From positions 197,823 through 261,822 of the forward strand of contig NZ_PZJQ01000003.1 in the NCBI RefSeq assembly GCF_003206065.1: 64,000 nucleotides of DNA. The letters are read 5' to 3'. Shown here in pieces: positions 19,814-29,715 of the stretch (position 1 is its first letter; each line of letters begins with the position of its first letter). Below the pieces are notes generated by a model. That model was not told the origin of the DNA, did not search any database, and worked only from the letters and a program-made list of their open reading frames with translations. Source of the stretch: Salinicola halimionae (GTDB taxonomy: Bacteria > Pseudomonadota > Gammaproteobacteria > Pseudomonadales > Halomonadaceae). Made by a program: the position numbers and the translations under genes.

Positions 19814-21007
19814 TCAAGGCTTGTGCGCCAGCGCCAGGTAATCGCGAGACTGCATTTCCTGCAGGCGCGACAGCGTACGCTCGAATTCGAAGCTGAGGTT
19901 GTCGCCGGTGTAAAGCGACTCGATGTCGGTCTCGGCGGAAAGCAGCAACTTGACGGCACGATCATAGAACTCGTCGACCATGCTGATGAAACGCCTTGCC
20001 TGATCGTCGCTGTTCGCGCTCATCCGTGGCACATCGGAGACCAGCACGGTATGAAATTCCCGGGATAGTTCGATGTAATCGTTCTGGCTGCGAGGCCCAT
20101 CGCAAAGCATCTTGAAATCGAACCACACCACGCCTTCGTGAAGCCGAAGAGCTTTCAGCTCACGATGATTGATCGTCAGCGAGGCATTCTCGCGGCCCGC
20201 GTTGCCCGCCACCGAGCGAAAGCTCTTCGCTAGCAGCTGCTCGGCCTCGGCATCCAGCGGCGAATGGAAGATTTCGACCTGCTCGAGTGCCCGCAGGCGA
20301 TAATCCACGCCGGAATCGACGTTGACCACCTCGCAGTGCCGCTTAAGCAGATCGATCGCCGGCAGAAACCGGGTCCGCTGCAGGCCGTCCTTGTAGAGAT
20401 CGCCCGGCACGATATTGGAAGTCGCCACCAGTACGACGCCCTGCGCGAACAGCGCCTCCATCAGATTGCCGAGGATCATCGCGTCGGTGATGTCCTTGAC
20501 GTAGAACTCGTCGAAACAGATGACACGCGCCTCGCCGGCAAATGTGGCGGCAATCTGGGTCAGCGGATTTTTCTCGCCCTTGTGAATTTCGAGCTCACGG
20601 TGCACTCGCTGCATGAAGCGATTGAAGTGCGTGCGCATCTTGCTATCGAACGGCAGCGACTCGTAGAAAACATCGACCAGATAGGTCTTGCCGCGGCCGA
20701 CGCCGCCCCAGAAGTAGAGCCCCATCACACGCGGCTCCCCACTCGCTTCCGGCTCCGATGACTTACGCTTGCCGAATAGCCCCGCCATCTTGGACAGCTT
20801 CGACTCCCCCGGCGCCGAGGATGACGGCTTCGGCGCCGGCGTCCGCGCAAGGTCATCATAGAGACGTTGCAAATGCTTGACCGCATTCTCCTGCGCGGCG
20901 TCATGGCTGAAATCATCGCGCTCGAGGTCGGCGCGATAGCGGGACATCGGCGTCATGGCGCTTTTCATCGTATCAGGATCGGACGTCGCAGACTGGGGAG
21001 AACTCAT
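19814..21007 (-). CDS. zapE: Cell division protein ZapE, AFG1-like ATPase
   Basis: P-loop ATPase of the AFG1/YhcM family; in E. coli it joins the Z-ring late in division and under low oxygen. The Walker A loop GGVGRGKT lies near residue 100 and the Walker B VICFDEFYV near 163; ATSNIVPGDLYKDGLQR is the family sensor region. Length is 397 residues; the Ser/Pro-rich stretch at about 55-90 makes it slightly longer than the E. coli protein. The first ATG is used, but MTPMSRYRADL at residue 18 is another candidate start. It is divergent from zapG, another division-associated gene. Confidence 0.93.
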   Translation of the reverse strand: MSSPQSATSDPDTMKSAMTPMSRYRADLERDDFSHDAAQENAVKHLQRLYDDLARTPAPKPSSSAPGESKLSKMAGLFGKRKSSEPEASGEPRVMGLYFWGGVGRGKTYLVDVFYESLPFDSKMRTHFNRFMQRVHRELEIHKGEKNPLTQIAATFAGEARVICFDEFYVKDITDAMILGNLMEALFAQGVVLVATSNIVPGDLYKDGLQRTRFLPAIDLLKRHCEVVNVDSGVDYRLRALEQVEIFHSPLDAEAEQLLAKSFRSVAGNAGRENASLTINHRELKALRLHEGVVWFDFKMLCDGPRSQNDYIELSREFHTVLVSDVPRMSANSDDQARRFISMVDEFYDRAVKLLLSAETDIESLYTGDNLSFEFERTLSRLQEMQSRDYLALAHKP

Positions 21008-21094
21008 GGCGGTATCGTGACCTCACGTCGGGACAGGTGGCGCGATTATACGCTTCGACGAAAGTCTTGACAGGGGGGCACGCGCAAGCAAGGT

Positions 21095-21125
21095 TTGACC
21101 CGAGAGCCAAGCAGATCGATATAAT
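21095..21125 (+). promoter_or_regulatory. Candidate sigma-70 promoter of zapG
   Basis: A perfect -10 box TATAAT (21120-21125) with TTGACC (21095-21100) upstream; the 19-base spacer is long. The predicted transcription start is about 50 bases before the zapG ATG. Confidence 0.55.
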
Positions 21126-21182
21126 GGCCCTGCAAAGACCTACAGGACAGGTCGTGCCGGGCACGACGACGAGGAGCGCACT

Positions 21183-21638
21183 GTGAACGAAAGCAATATC
21201 GACTGGATTCTGGCCATCGCCTGCTTCCTGGCGGGCATCGGTATCGGCGCCCTTTGTTATCATTTGATGAATGCCAATGTGGCCCGCAATCAGAAAGTGC
21301 GGCAACGCCTGGCCGAGACCGAACTCGAACTCAATCAGGTCAAGGACGGGCTCAATGATCACTTCGCCAAGGTAGCCGACCTGGCAGCCAGCATTCAGCG
21401 CCAGAGCCACGACCTAGAACTACATCTGGTTCAGGGCGCGGACAAGCTGGTCGACGACCTGAAGCTGAAGCGCCGCCTGCACGGCCAACAGGAAGAGAGC
21501 GAGGAGATCGACGCACCCGAGGTCCCACGTGATTACGCCGACGGCACCGGCGGCACGCTTGCCGAGGATTACGGCATTCGGCAACGTCATAACGCCGGCC
21601 GGCAGCAGGAAGACTCGCCTCAGCCGCCCCGCTACTGA
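21183..21638 (+). CDS. zapG: ZapG/YhcB family (DUF1043) inner-membrane protein
   Basis: Bitopic inner-membrane protein that in E. coli links division and elongation. A membrane segment at about residues 8-28 is followed by a long helix with coiled-coil character (VRQRLAETELELNQVKDGLNDHFAKVADL) and a polar, disordered tail containing the family-typical PRDYADG. The ribosome-binding site is GAGGAG before an ATG-like start; the codon at 21183 opens MNESNIDW. Length is 151 residues. It is divergent from zapE with a clear -10 box between them. Confidence 0.88.
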   Translation: MNESNIDWILAIACFLAGIGIGALCYHLMNANVARNQKVRQRLAETELELNQVKDGLNDHFAKVADLAASIQRQSHDLELHLVQGADKLVDDLKLKRRLHGQQEESEEIDAPEVPRDYADGTGGTLAEDYGIRQRHNAGRQQEDSPQPPRY

Positions 21639-21654
21639 CGCCATTAGCGCTATC

Positions 21655-21713
21655 GGCGCCAGCAATCCTGCAGGTGCCACCCACACGACCGCGCCATCGA
21701 TATTGCTGGCGCC
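21655..21713. repeat. 12-bp perfect inverted repeat between zapG and the Nif3-like gene
   Basis: GGCGCCAGCAAT at 21655-21666 and its exact reverse complement at 21702-21713, with a 35-base spacer, in the convergent zapG/Nif3 interval. There is no T-run. It could be a weak terminator stem or a protein site; the function is unknown. Confidence 0.5.
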
Positions 21714-21743
21714 CTCAACCCGACTGACGCCGCTCACGCTAGC

Positions 21744-21779
21744 CCGCCACTCGCCGAAAGACCGACGGCGAGCTGGCGG
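21744..21779. terminator. Strong hairpin after the Nif3-like gene, terminator-like without a T-run
   Basis: CCGCCA (21744-21749) pairs with TGGCGG (21774-21779), and TCGCCG (21751-21756) with CGGCGA (21766-21771), leaving a small internal loop and a 9-base end loop. It begins about 10 bases past the Nif3-like stop in a convergent interval, so a role in transcription ending is likely. The missing U-run makes the type uncertain. Confidence 0.4.
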
Positions 21780-21789
21780 CGGCGGTCAC

Positions 21790-22548
21790 TCATGCCGGAT
21801 TGTCGATATCGATAAAGCGCTGTTCGATCTCGAACCGATCTGCCAGCCATTGTCCCAACGCCTCGATGCCATCCCGCTCGGTGGCGTGATGACCTGCGGC
21901 CAGATAGGTGATGCCGAGTTCTCGTGCCATGTGCGTGGTGCGCTCGGATATCTCGCCGGAGATGAATGCATCGGCACCCGCCTCCGCCGCCAGCGGCAAC
22001 ATGTCCTGTGCCCCGCCCGTGCACCAGGCAACACGGCGAATCACCCCGGCATGCCCCTTGATCAACGTCGGCTGGCGCCCCAATGTGTCCTGGATCCGAG
22101 CCGCCAGCGCCTGGCTGTCGAGCTCTACCTCCGGCACACCCATCCATAGCAGCCCCTGCCCCAGCTCGCCATCTAGGCAACGCTCTGCTCGAAAGCCAAG
22201 ACGTCGCCCCAGACAAGCGTTGTTGCCTAGCGAGACATGCGCGTCCAGAGGCAAGTGGTAAGCCAGAAGATTGAGATCGTTCTGAAGCAAGGTCGCAAAG
22301 CGGCGCCGCTTCATACCTGTCACGATTGCAGGCTCGTTTTTCCAGAAATAACCGTGATGAACCAGCACGGCGTCGGCGCGCCAGGCGACCGCCTCGTCCA
22401 GCAACGCTTGGCATGCGGTAACACCGGTCACGATTCGGCTGACCGACTCACGCCCCTCGACCTGCAAACCGTTGACGGTGTAGTCCTGGAACGTATCGAC
22501 ACGCAATTCAGTGTCGATAGCCGCCTGCAGCACCTGTCGCGAAACCAT
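21790..22548 (-). CDS. Nif3-like dinuclear metal-centre hexameric protein (YbgI family)
   Basis: Member of the Nif3/YbgI/DUF34 family, which forms toroidal hexamers with two metals per subunit; the E. coli and yeast members have proposed but not firmly established hydrolase roles. Metal-ligand motifs are visible: VHHGYFW near residue 63, LPLDAH near 98 and AAGHHATERDGIEALG near 218. It is 252 residues long, typical of the short form, and GGGAGGCGGT precedes the ATG. It lies alone between zapG and the AlgW/DegS protease, as in pseudomonads. Confidence 0.92.
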   Translation of the reverse strand: MVSRQVLQAAIDTELRVDTFQDYTVNGLQVEGRESVSRIVTGVTACQALLDEAVAWRADAVLVHHGYFWKNEPAIVTGMKRRRFATLLQNDLNLLAYHLPLDAHVSLGNNACLGRRLGFRAERCLDGELGQGLLWMGVPEVELDSQALAARIQDTLGRQPTLIKGHAGVIRRVAWCTGGAQDMLPLAAEAGADAFISGEISERTTHMARELGITYLAAGHHATERDGIEALGQWLADRFEIEQRFIDIDNPA

Positions 22549-22825
22549 ACCGCCTCCCAGCGAAAAGCATTGTTGAATGTTACACTTATAGTATGTATCG
22601 CCATCGCCTTTACGGCGTGACTGTCATCGAGCTTAGCGTCCTTCTGTCATTAGCACGACAACACGCCGGGCCCGTATTGGTAACTAGGAAGCTGTCACGG
22701 CAGAGAGCCGCCTGGCCGAGCCGCCTTATCGTGTCGGCGAGTCATCCCAATGAACGCAACACCACCCTTTTTATCGCCATCGGCTGCCACGAAATAGCCC
22801 GACCTCGAGTCCAAGGACCCAGCAC

Positions 22826-24199
22826 ATGCGCCGCCATCTCGCTACCTACCTGTGGCCCGCTCTCTGCGGCATTCTGTTATCAATCGTCCTGCTTTATACG
22901 TTTCCATCGCTGCTGGGCCGCCAGCAGCCCCGCGGCGCAAACCCGCAAGCTGACACAGCGGCTGCCACGACCGCCGGCGATCGCTCCGCGCCCGAGGTGG
23001 TCGATGCCCCGGCGCTGAGTCGCCACGAAGGTCCTGTCAGCTACTCCCGAGCCGTCAATCACGCCGCTCCCGCGGTGGTCAACGTCTACTCGTCCCGCGT
23101 GGTCGATACCAATCAGCATCCGCTGATGTCGGATCCTTTCTTCCGACAGTTCTACGGCAAGAACATGCCTCAGCGTCAACGCATGCTGTCGAGTCTCGGT
23201 TCCGGGGTCGTGGTCAGCGAAGACGGCTACATCCTCACCAACAACCACGTCATCAGCGATGCCGATGAGATTCAGGTTGCGCTGCGGGATGGCCGGGAAG
23301 CCATTGCCCGAGTGATAGGGACCGACCCCGACAGCGACTTAGCGGTGCTCAAGATCGATATGGAGAACCTCCCGGTCATCAAGCTGAGCGACTCCGAAGA
23401 TATTGCCATCGGTGATGTCACCCTGGCGATCGGCAACCCCTTCGGGGTCGGTCAGACCGTCACCATGGGCATCATCAGTGCGACCGGACGGGACCATCTG
23501 GGCCTGAGCCGATATGAGGATTTCATCCAGACCGACGCCGCCATCAATCCGGGCAATTCCGGCGGCGCACTGGTGGATGCCAACGGTTCGCTTATCGGCA
23601 TCAACACGGCGATTTTCTCGCGCTCCGGCGGCTCTCAAGGCATTGGCTTCGCGATCCCGGCCAATCTGGCACGCAGCATTCTGGACGACATCGTGACTCA
23701 GGGCCGAGTCATCCGTGGCTGGCTGGGGCTGGATGCCCAGCAGATGACTCCAGACCTCGCCTCTTCGTTCGGCCTCAAGACCTTGAGCGGCGTCATAATC
23801 GCCAATGTGGCACCGGGTGGCCCCAGCGCCGAAGCCGGGCTCCGGCCTGGCGATATTCTGCTGGCGATCGATGGAAAGCCGATTCTCGACCCTAGGGAGA
23901 CGCAGGTGGACATCGCCGAAATCGCACCCGGTACACGGCTGCCATTGACGATCGTGCGCGGCGGTGAGAAGCGCCAGGTGACCCTGAACGTCGGCGAGCG
24001 CCCCCAACCCACCGAAAATCGCGATAGCGCGTCCCGGCAAGCACCGCAATCCGATAGCACTGAGCAACCCGACGCCAATGGATCGGGCACCGATGACAAG
24101 AGCCTCGAGGAACCGGGTAAAAACGGCACGAACGGCGACGAGCAGCGTGTCGAAACAACGCCACCGGGTAACGGCGACGACGGCAACGACCAGCCCTAG
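22826..24199 (+). CDS. algW: Periplasmic envelope-stress serine protease, AlgW/DegS type
   Basis: Trypsin-like protease anchored in the inner membrane; in relatives it senses misfolded porins through its PDZ domain and cleaves the anti-sigma factor RseA/MucA to release sigma-E. One membrane anchor spans about residues 8-30. The catalytic triad reads His141 (TNNHV), Asp171 (DSDLAVLK) and Ser245 (NPGNSGGAL), followed by a single PDZ domain (about 285-375). One PDZ domain and the uncleaved anchor distinguish it from DegP/MucD. The C-terminal 70 residues are a hydrophilic, acidic tail not usual in DegS. The neighbouring hisD matches the Pseudomonas algW locus, hence the symbol. Confidence 0.88.
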   Translation: MRRHLATYLWPALCGILLSIVLLYTFPSLLGRQQPRGANPQADTAAATTAGDRSAPEVVDAPALSRHEGPVSYSRAVNHAAPAVVNVYSSRVVDTNQHPLMSDPFFRQFYGKNMPQRQRMLSSLGSGVVVSEDGYILTNNHVISDADEIQVALRDGREAIARVIGTDPDSDLAVLKIDMENLPVIKLSDSEDIAIGDVTLAIGNPFGVGQTVTMGIISATGRDHLGLSRYEDFIQTDAAINPGNSGGALVDANGSLIGINTAIFSRSGGSQGIGFAIPANLARSILDDIVTQGRVIRGWLGLDAQQMTPDLASSFGLKTLSGVIIANVAPGGPSAEAGLRPGDILLAIDGKPILDPRETQVDIAEIAPGTRLPLTIVRGGEKRQVTLNVGERPQPTENRDSASRQAPQSDSTEQPDANGSGTDDKSLEEPGKNGTNGDEQRVETTPPGNGDDGNDQP

Positions 24200-24220
24200 C
24201 TCGGGCCGGCACCCAGACAG

Positions 24221-24246
24221 GATCGCCGCCTCGAAGGGCGGCGATC
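24221..24246. terminator. GC-rich hairpin between the convergent protease and hisD genes
   Basis: GATCGCCGCC (24221-24230) and its exact complement (24237-24246) form a 10-bp stem with a 6-base loop, 21 bases after the protease stop and about 40 after the hisD stop on the other strand. There is no T-run on either side, so it is only terminator-like. Confidence 0.45.
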
Positions 24247-24287
24247 GCGGTCATGACGGGGGTGAATCATTGCCAGGCGCGTCATTG

Positions 24288-25598
24288 CTAACGCTTGAAA
24301 CGGTTCTCGGCCGATCGTGCGTGAGCGGTCAGTGACTCGCCCCGCGCCAGCACGGAAGCGGTTCGGCCCAGTGTGTCGGCACCCTCCGCCGAACACTGGA
24401 TCAACGACGAACGTTTCTGGAAGTCGTAGACCCCCAGCGGCGACGAGAAGCGCGCTGTTCCGGAGGTCGGCAGCACGTGATTGGGCCCGGCACAGTAGTC
24501 GCCCAGGACTTCTGCCGTGTAGCGTCCCATGAAGATGGCCCCGGCGTGACGCACGCCTTCCGCCATCTCCTGCGGCGCCTCCACGGAAAGTTCCAGGTGC
24601 TCTGGCGCGACCCGGTTGATCAGCTCGACCGCCTGCGCCGGCCCATCGCATAGAATCAGCGCCCCACGACGGGCCAGCGACTCGCGAATGATCGCCTCTC
24701 GCTCCATCGTCGGCAGCAGACGCTCGATCGAAGCCAGCACGGCATCCAGGTGATCCGCGTCCCACGTCACCAGAATGGCCTGTGCGTCCTCGTCGTGCTC
24801 GGCCTGGGAGAACAGGTCCATCGCCAGCCAGTCCGGATCGGTCTTGCCGTCGGAAACCACCAGAATCTCGGACGGCCCCGCGATCATGTCGATACCTACC
24901 TGTCCGAAAACTGCCCGCTTGGCGGTAGCGACATAGATGTTGCCGGGCCCGACGATCTTGTCGACCCGCGGTACGGTCTGCGTGCCGTAGGCCAGCGCCG
25001 CCACCGCCTGAGCGCCGCCCAACGTGAATACACGATCGACGCCGGCAAGATGCGCAGCGGCCAGCACGAGTTCGTTGACGATGCCATCCGGCGTCGGCAC
25101 GACCATGATGATTTCCGCCACGCCCGCCACGTGCGCCGGCACCGCGTTCATCAACACGGACGATGGGTAAGCGGCCTTGCCACCGGGGACGTAAATGCCG
25201 ACCCGGTCGAGCGGCGAAACCTTCTGCCCCAACAGGGTTCCATCCGGCTCGTTGTACTGCCAGGATTCCGGCTTCTGGCGCTGATGATAAGCGCGGATGC
25301 GTTCGGCGGCTTGCTGTAGCGCTTCGCGCTGTTCCTGCGGTACCGCGGCGAACGCTGCCGCCAGGCGCTCAGCGCCGATCGCCAGCTCGGACATCGAGCT
25401 CACGGAAAGACGATCGAAGCGATTGGTGTATTCGACCACGGCGTCATCGCCGCGCTGACGGACGGCGGCGATAATCTCCGCGACCCGCGAACCGACCTCC
25501 TGATCGGAAACCCCTTCCCAGGCCAGCAGCGACTCGAGTCGCGCCTCGAAGTCGACGTCCTGAGTGGTAAGACGGGCTATGGTTGTCATCTGGCTCAT
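24288..25598 (-). CDS. hisD: Histidinol dehydrogenase HisD
   Basis: Catalyses the last two oxidations of histidine synthesis, from L-histidinol to histidine, with NAD and zinc. Recognisable stretches are GLYVPGG-type [21 protein letters not shown] (read in two parts), [26 protein letters not shown], the [10 protein letters not shown] ligand region, APEHLELS and GPNHVLPT. Length is 436 residues. It lies 74 bases after hisG. The leader contains the repeat GAGAATCGA twice just before the start codon. hisC, which follows hisD in Pseudomonas, is not present here. Confidence 0.97.
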   Translation of the reverse strand: MSQMTTIARLTTQDVDFEARLESLLAWEGVSDQEVGSRVAEIIAAVRQRGDDAVVEYTNRFDRLSVSSMSELAIGAERLAAAFAAVPQEQREALQQAAERIRAYHQRQKPESWQYNEPDGTLLGQKVSPLDRVGIYVPGGKAAYPSSVLMNAVPAHVAGVAEIIMVVPTPDGIVNELVLAAAHLAGVDRVFTLGGAQAVAALAYGTQTVPRVDKIVGPGNIYVATAKRAVFGQVGIDMIAGPSEILVVSDGKTDPDWLAMDLFSQAEHDEDAQAILVTWDADHLDAVLASIERLLPTMEREAIIRESLARRGALILCDGPAQAVELINRVAPEHLELSVEAPQEMAEGVRHAGAIFMGRYTAEVLGDYCAGPNHVLPTSGTARFSSPLGVYDFQKRSSLIQCSAEGADTLGRTASVLARGESLTAHARSAENRFKR

Positions 25599-25672
25599 CT
25601 CTCGATTCTCTCGATTCTCTCTACGTTCGAACGACGCTGTCGATGCCCGTCGCCTGGGGCGCCGGGTTCGTC

Positions 25673-26323
25673 TCAGACGGCGGTGATACCTCGATCCTGG
25701 ACCGCCTGACGCAAACGCTCGATCAGCGGACGCAGCCGTTCGTGCTTCATGGTCATCGACGCCTTGTTGACCACCAACCGAGTGCTGATGTTCTCGATCA
25801 ACTCGCGGGGCGCCATGCCGTTGGCACGCAGCGTATTGCCGGTGTCCACGATATCGACGATTTCATCCGCCAGATTCATCAGCGGCGCCAGCTCCATCGC
25901 CCCGTAGAGCTTGATCACCTCGGCCTGAATTCCCTGCTCCGCATAATAGCGGCGCGCCACGTTGACGAACTTCGTCGCCACGCGCCGCCTGGCATGGGCC
26001 GGCTCTGCGCCGACGATTCCCGCCGTCATCAGACGGCAACGCGAGATACCCAGATCGAGCGGTTCGTAGAGCCCTTCGGCACCATGCTCCAGCAGCACAT
26101 CCTTGCCGGCGACGCCAAGGTCGGCTGCCCCCAACTGCACGTAAGTCGGCACATCGACGGCGCGAATGACCACCAGCTTGACGTCGGGCAGGTTGGTATC
26201 GAACAGCAGTTTGCGGCTCTTGCCGAAATCGTCCGCCGGCGTGATGCCGGCATCCGCCAGCAGCGGCAAGGTCTCTTCGAGGATACGGCCTTTGGAAAGG
26301 GCCAGAATCAGTTGGTTGCTCAT
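25673..26323 (-). CDS. hisG: ATP phosphoribosyltransferase HisG, short form
   Basis: First enzyme of histidine synthesis, condensing ATP and PRPP. At 216 residues it is the short form that lacks the C-terminal regulatory domain, so by family knowledge it needs the HisZ subunit, which is not encoded in the window. [12 protein letters not shown] and the PRPP loop [16 protein letters not shown] are clear. It lies 18 bases after murA on the same strand, the conserved murA-hisG-hisD order. Confidence 0.96.
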   Translation of the reverse strand: MSNQLILALSKGRILEETLPLLADAGITPADDFGKSRKLLFDTNLPDVKLVVIRAVDVPTYVQLGAADLGVAGKDVLLEHGAEGLYEPLDLGISRCRLMTAGIVGAEPAHARRRVATKFVNVARRYYAEQGIQAEVIKLYGAMELAPLMNLADEIVDIVDTGNTLRANGMAPRELIENISTRLVVNKASMTMKHERLRPLIERLRQAVQDRGITAV

Positions 26324-26341
26324 GGTCTCTCTAGCCGTCGC

Positions 26342-27613
<1,272 letters not shown>

Positions 27614-27677
27614 CTATAGAATCGAGAGAGATGACCGACCCGAAGGTCCAGAACGACGTTCAGGCGCCTGTTTTGAA

Positions 27678-27932
27678 TCAAGCGCCCAGGTTTTCGGGCG
27701 CTGCTTGCCACTGCGCAGGCGTGAAAGTCTTGATGGTGATGGCGTGCAACGCGCCGGACGCGATTTCATCCGATAACGCGCCGTAGATCAGTTGCTGCCG
27801 CTTGACCGGGCTCATGCCATCGAAGACATCGCCCACGGCGATCACCTGGAAGTTGCAGCCTTCACCCTGAATATGGAACTCACAGCCGTCGATCTGGTTC
27901 TCGAGGCGGCTTTTGACATCGCTGGGTTGCAT
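27678..27932 (-). CDS. ibaG: BolA-family protein IbaG
   Basis: Small BolA-like protein (84 residues) that in E. coli works with monothiol glutaredoxin in iron-sulfur metabolism and acid response. The class II KH-like fold is indicated by GCEFHIQGEGCNFQVIAVGDVFDGMSPVKRQQ (read in parts) and the signature A-I-x-I-K-T-F-T-P near the C-terminus. It sits between mlaB and murA, the conserved position. Confidence 0.93.
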   Translation of the reverse strand: MQPSDVKSRLENQIDGCEFHIQGEGCNFQVIAVGDVFDGMSPVKRQQLIYGALSDEIASGALHAITIKTFTPAQWQAAPENLGA

Positions 27933-28088
27933 GACGATCGGGCTCCCTTGTGACAGCTGCGCAGAATGCGCAGGGAAAGCGCCACATGGTAGCGGAAAGC
28001 GCCCCGTCTTGGCGATCTTGTCGACAGCCAGAATAAGGCCGGAGGTGACGCCGACGCCGGGGATCGAACTTGGCCGCCGGAGCCTGCG

Positions 28089-28451
28089 CTAGCGCCGAAG
28101 CTCGGCCGACTCGGCGCCGGTGGACTCGACAACCGGCAGCAACGGCGCCAGCTCGGTGATATCCATCAGCCGTTGCAGAGGCAACGACAGCGAGACGCGG
28201 CGTAACGTCAGAGAGTGCCGATTGACGCTACGCACCCATACCAGCAGCACGCTGAGGACGGCGCTACTGGCTATCTGCACACCGGTCAGATCGAAGGAGA
28301 CCTCGGTCTGCTCCGGCTGATCCGCGAGCCAATGCCGGCCCGCCTGGGCCAGCGGGCCGGCGCTGTCGAAGTCCGCCTCGCCGCGAATCGTCAACACGTG
28401 TTCGTCGACGACTTCCAGCGTGGCGTCCTTGCGCTCGAGCAGCATGCTCAC
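28089..28451 (-). CDS. mlaB: STAS-domain protein MlaB
   Basis: Cytosolic STAS subunit of the MlaFEDB phospholipid transporter, needed for its assembly and ATPase activity. The 120 residues contain TIRGEADFDSAG, VSFDLTGVQIASSAVLSVLLVW and the helix that holds the MlaF contact. A GTG at 28451 overlaps the mlaC stop by 4 bases (GTGA); an ATG two codons later at 28445 is an alternative. It is the last mla gene, followed by ibaG 156 bases later. Confidence 0.9.
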   Translation of the reverse strand: MSMLLERKDATLEVVDEHVLTIRGEADFDSAGPLAQAGRHWLADQPEQTEVSFDLTGVQIASSAVLSVLLVWVRSVNRHSLTLRRVSLSLPLQRLMDITELAPLLPVVESTGAESAELRR

Positions 28452-29218
28452 GCGTCGCCGCCCTTTTCGAGCTCGTCGGTACCTACTTCCGGTGCCCAGT
28501 TAGAGATCACCGCGTCGATATCGCGATTGTTGTCTCTCATCGCCTGATCGAACTGATTACGGAACGTCAGGCCGAGGTTGATGCCGTTGACGATCACATT
28601 GATTACCTTCCACTGCCCGTCGCTCTGACGCAGCGTGAAGTTGACCGGATAGGTTTCCCCGCCGGTAGAAACGACCTCCATCGCCACCGATGCCTGGTCG
28701 TCGTAACGTCCCGCATCCTGGTCTTCCTTCACTCGGAGCGTCTTGTAGTCGAACGTCACTAGGCCTTTGGCATACGTGTCGATCAGCGTCTTGCGAAACA
28801 CCGTGACGAATTGCGAACGCTGCTCCGGCGTGGCTCCGCGGAAATAGCGGCCCATCACGCTGGCACCGATGTAACGAAAGTCGGCCACGTCCGCCATGTT
28901 GGTATCGACGAGCTTCGACAGTTCGCCCTCGTGCTGGGCGTAGTAGTCCTTCTTGCCGTCCAGTTCGGACATCAACGAATCGACGCTTTGCTGAATCACC
29001 TGAGTCGGCGATTCCTCCGCCTGGGCCGGGGTCACGAGGCCGGCCAGACACATCGCGACCAGTGTCAGGCTGGCCATGCAGGCGCGACGTATTGCCGTGC
29101 CGAAAATCCAGCTGCCTGCGCCCTGGGCAATGCGCTTCGAAGACCTCGATGTAGCCTTCGACTCAACCTCAGACCTTGACTCAACTTCCGAAGGGTATCG
29201 TGCGGAAATCATTTTCAT
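28448..29218 (-). CDS. mlaC: Periplasmic phospholipid-binding protein MlaC
   Basis: Soluble shuttle carrying phospholipid between the outer-membrane MlaA complex and MlaD. The mature domain starts after A-Q-A and carries the family features DSLMSELDGKKDYY, YIGASVMGRYFRGATPEQRSQFV and QWKVINVIVNGINLG. The ATG at 29218 has AAGGAG six bases upstream; an adjacent ATG at 29221 and one at 29257, which overlaps the mlaD stop, are alternatives. Even from 29218 the signal peptide is preceded by about 40 polar residues, an unusually long n-region. An internal start closer to the signal (MASLTLVAMC) cannot be excluded. Confidence 0.9.
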   Translation of the reverse strand: MKMISARYPSEVESRSEVESKATSRSSKRIAQGAGSWIFGTAIRRACMASLTLVAMCLAGLVTPAQAEESPTQVIQQSVDSLMSELDGKKDYYAQHEGELSKLVDTNMADVADFRYIGASVMGRYFRGATPEQRSQFVTVFRKTLIDTYAKGLVTFDYKTLRVKEDQDAGRYDDQASVAMEVVSTGGETYPVNFTLRQSDGQWKVINVIVNGINLGLTFRNQFDQAMRDNNRDIDAVISNWAPEVGTDELEKGGDA

Positions 29219-29253
29219 CATCGACTCCTTGTCTGCTAACACCTGCGATTGAC

Positions 29254-29715
29254 TCACTTGGACATATTCGACACGAACTGCTGGATGAGCTCCTCGAGCA
29301 CCAGTGCCTGCTGGGTGTCATGGATGACGTCACCGTCATGCAGCATGTCGGGTGCCCCGCCCACGGTCAGGCCGATGTATTGCTCGCCCAGCAATCCTGA
29401 CGTCAGGATCGCCGCCGTGGTGTCGTTGGAAAGCTTACCGTCGTACTTCGAGTCCAGCTTCAGGGTGACCTTGGCATCGAACCACTTGGGATCGAGCTGG
29501 ATATTGGTCACCTCGCCGATGCGCACGCCGGACATGGTAACCTTGGCCTGAGGCCGTAACCCGCCGATGTTGGCGAAGTTCGCGCTCAGCGTGAAGGTGT
29601 CGTTGGGCACCCCAACACCCAGACCGCTGACCCTGAGGCCTAGGAACACCAGCCCCAGAATGCCTGCCAGCATGAAAATGCCGACGCCCAGTTCCAGTAA
29701 ATTGTTGCGCTTCAT
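29254..29715 (-). CDS. mlaD: MCE-domain lipid transporter subunit MlaD
   Basis: Inner-membrane anchored MCE protein; six copies form a ring on MlaFEDB that passes phospholipid to MlaC. One membrane anchor at about residues 8-30 is followed by the MCE domain ([34 protein letters not shown]) and a C-terminal helix ([11 protein letters not shown]). The ATG at 29715 overlaps the mlaE stop in ATGA form and gives 153 residues. A longer frame to 29859 lies within mlaE and was rejected. Confidence 0.94.
   Translation of the reverse strand: MKRNNLLELGVGIFMLAGILGLVFLGLRVSGLGVGVPNDTFTLSANFANIGGLRPQAKVTMSGVRIGEVTNIQLDPKWFDAKVTLKLDSKYDGKLSNDTTAAILTSGLLGEQYIGLTVGGAPDMLHDGDVIHDTQQALVLEELIQQFVSNMSK

Noticed and set aside
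21067..21072. TTGACA resembling a -35 box upstream of zapG
   Set aside because: No acceptable -10 box lies 16-18 bases downstream; the TATAAT is too far away, so it is probably chance.
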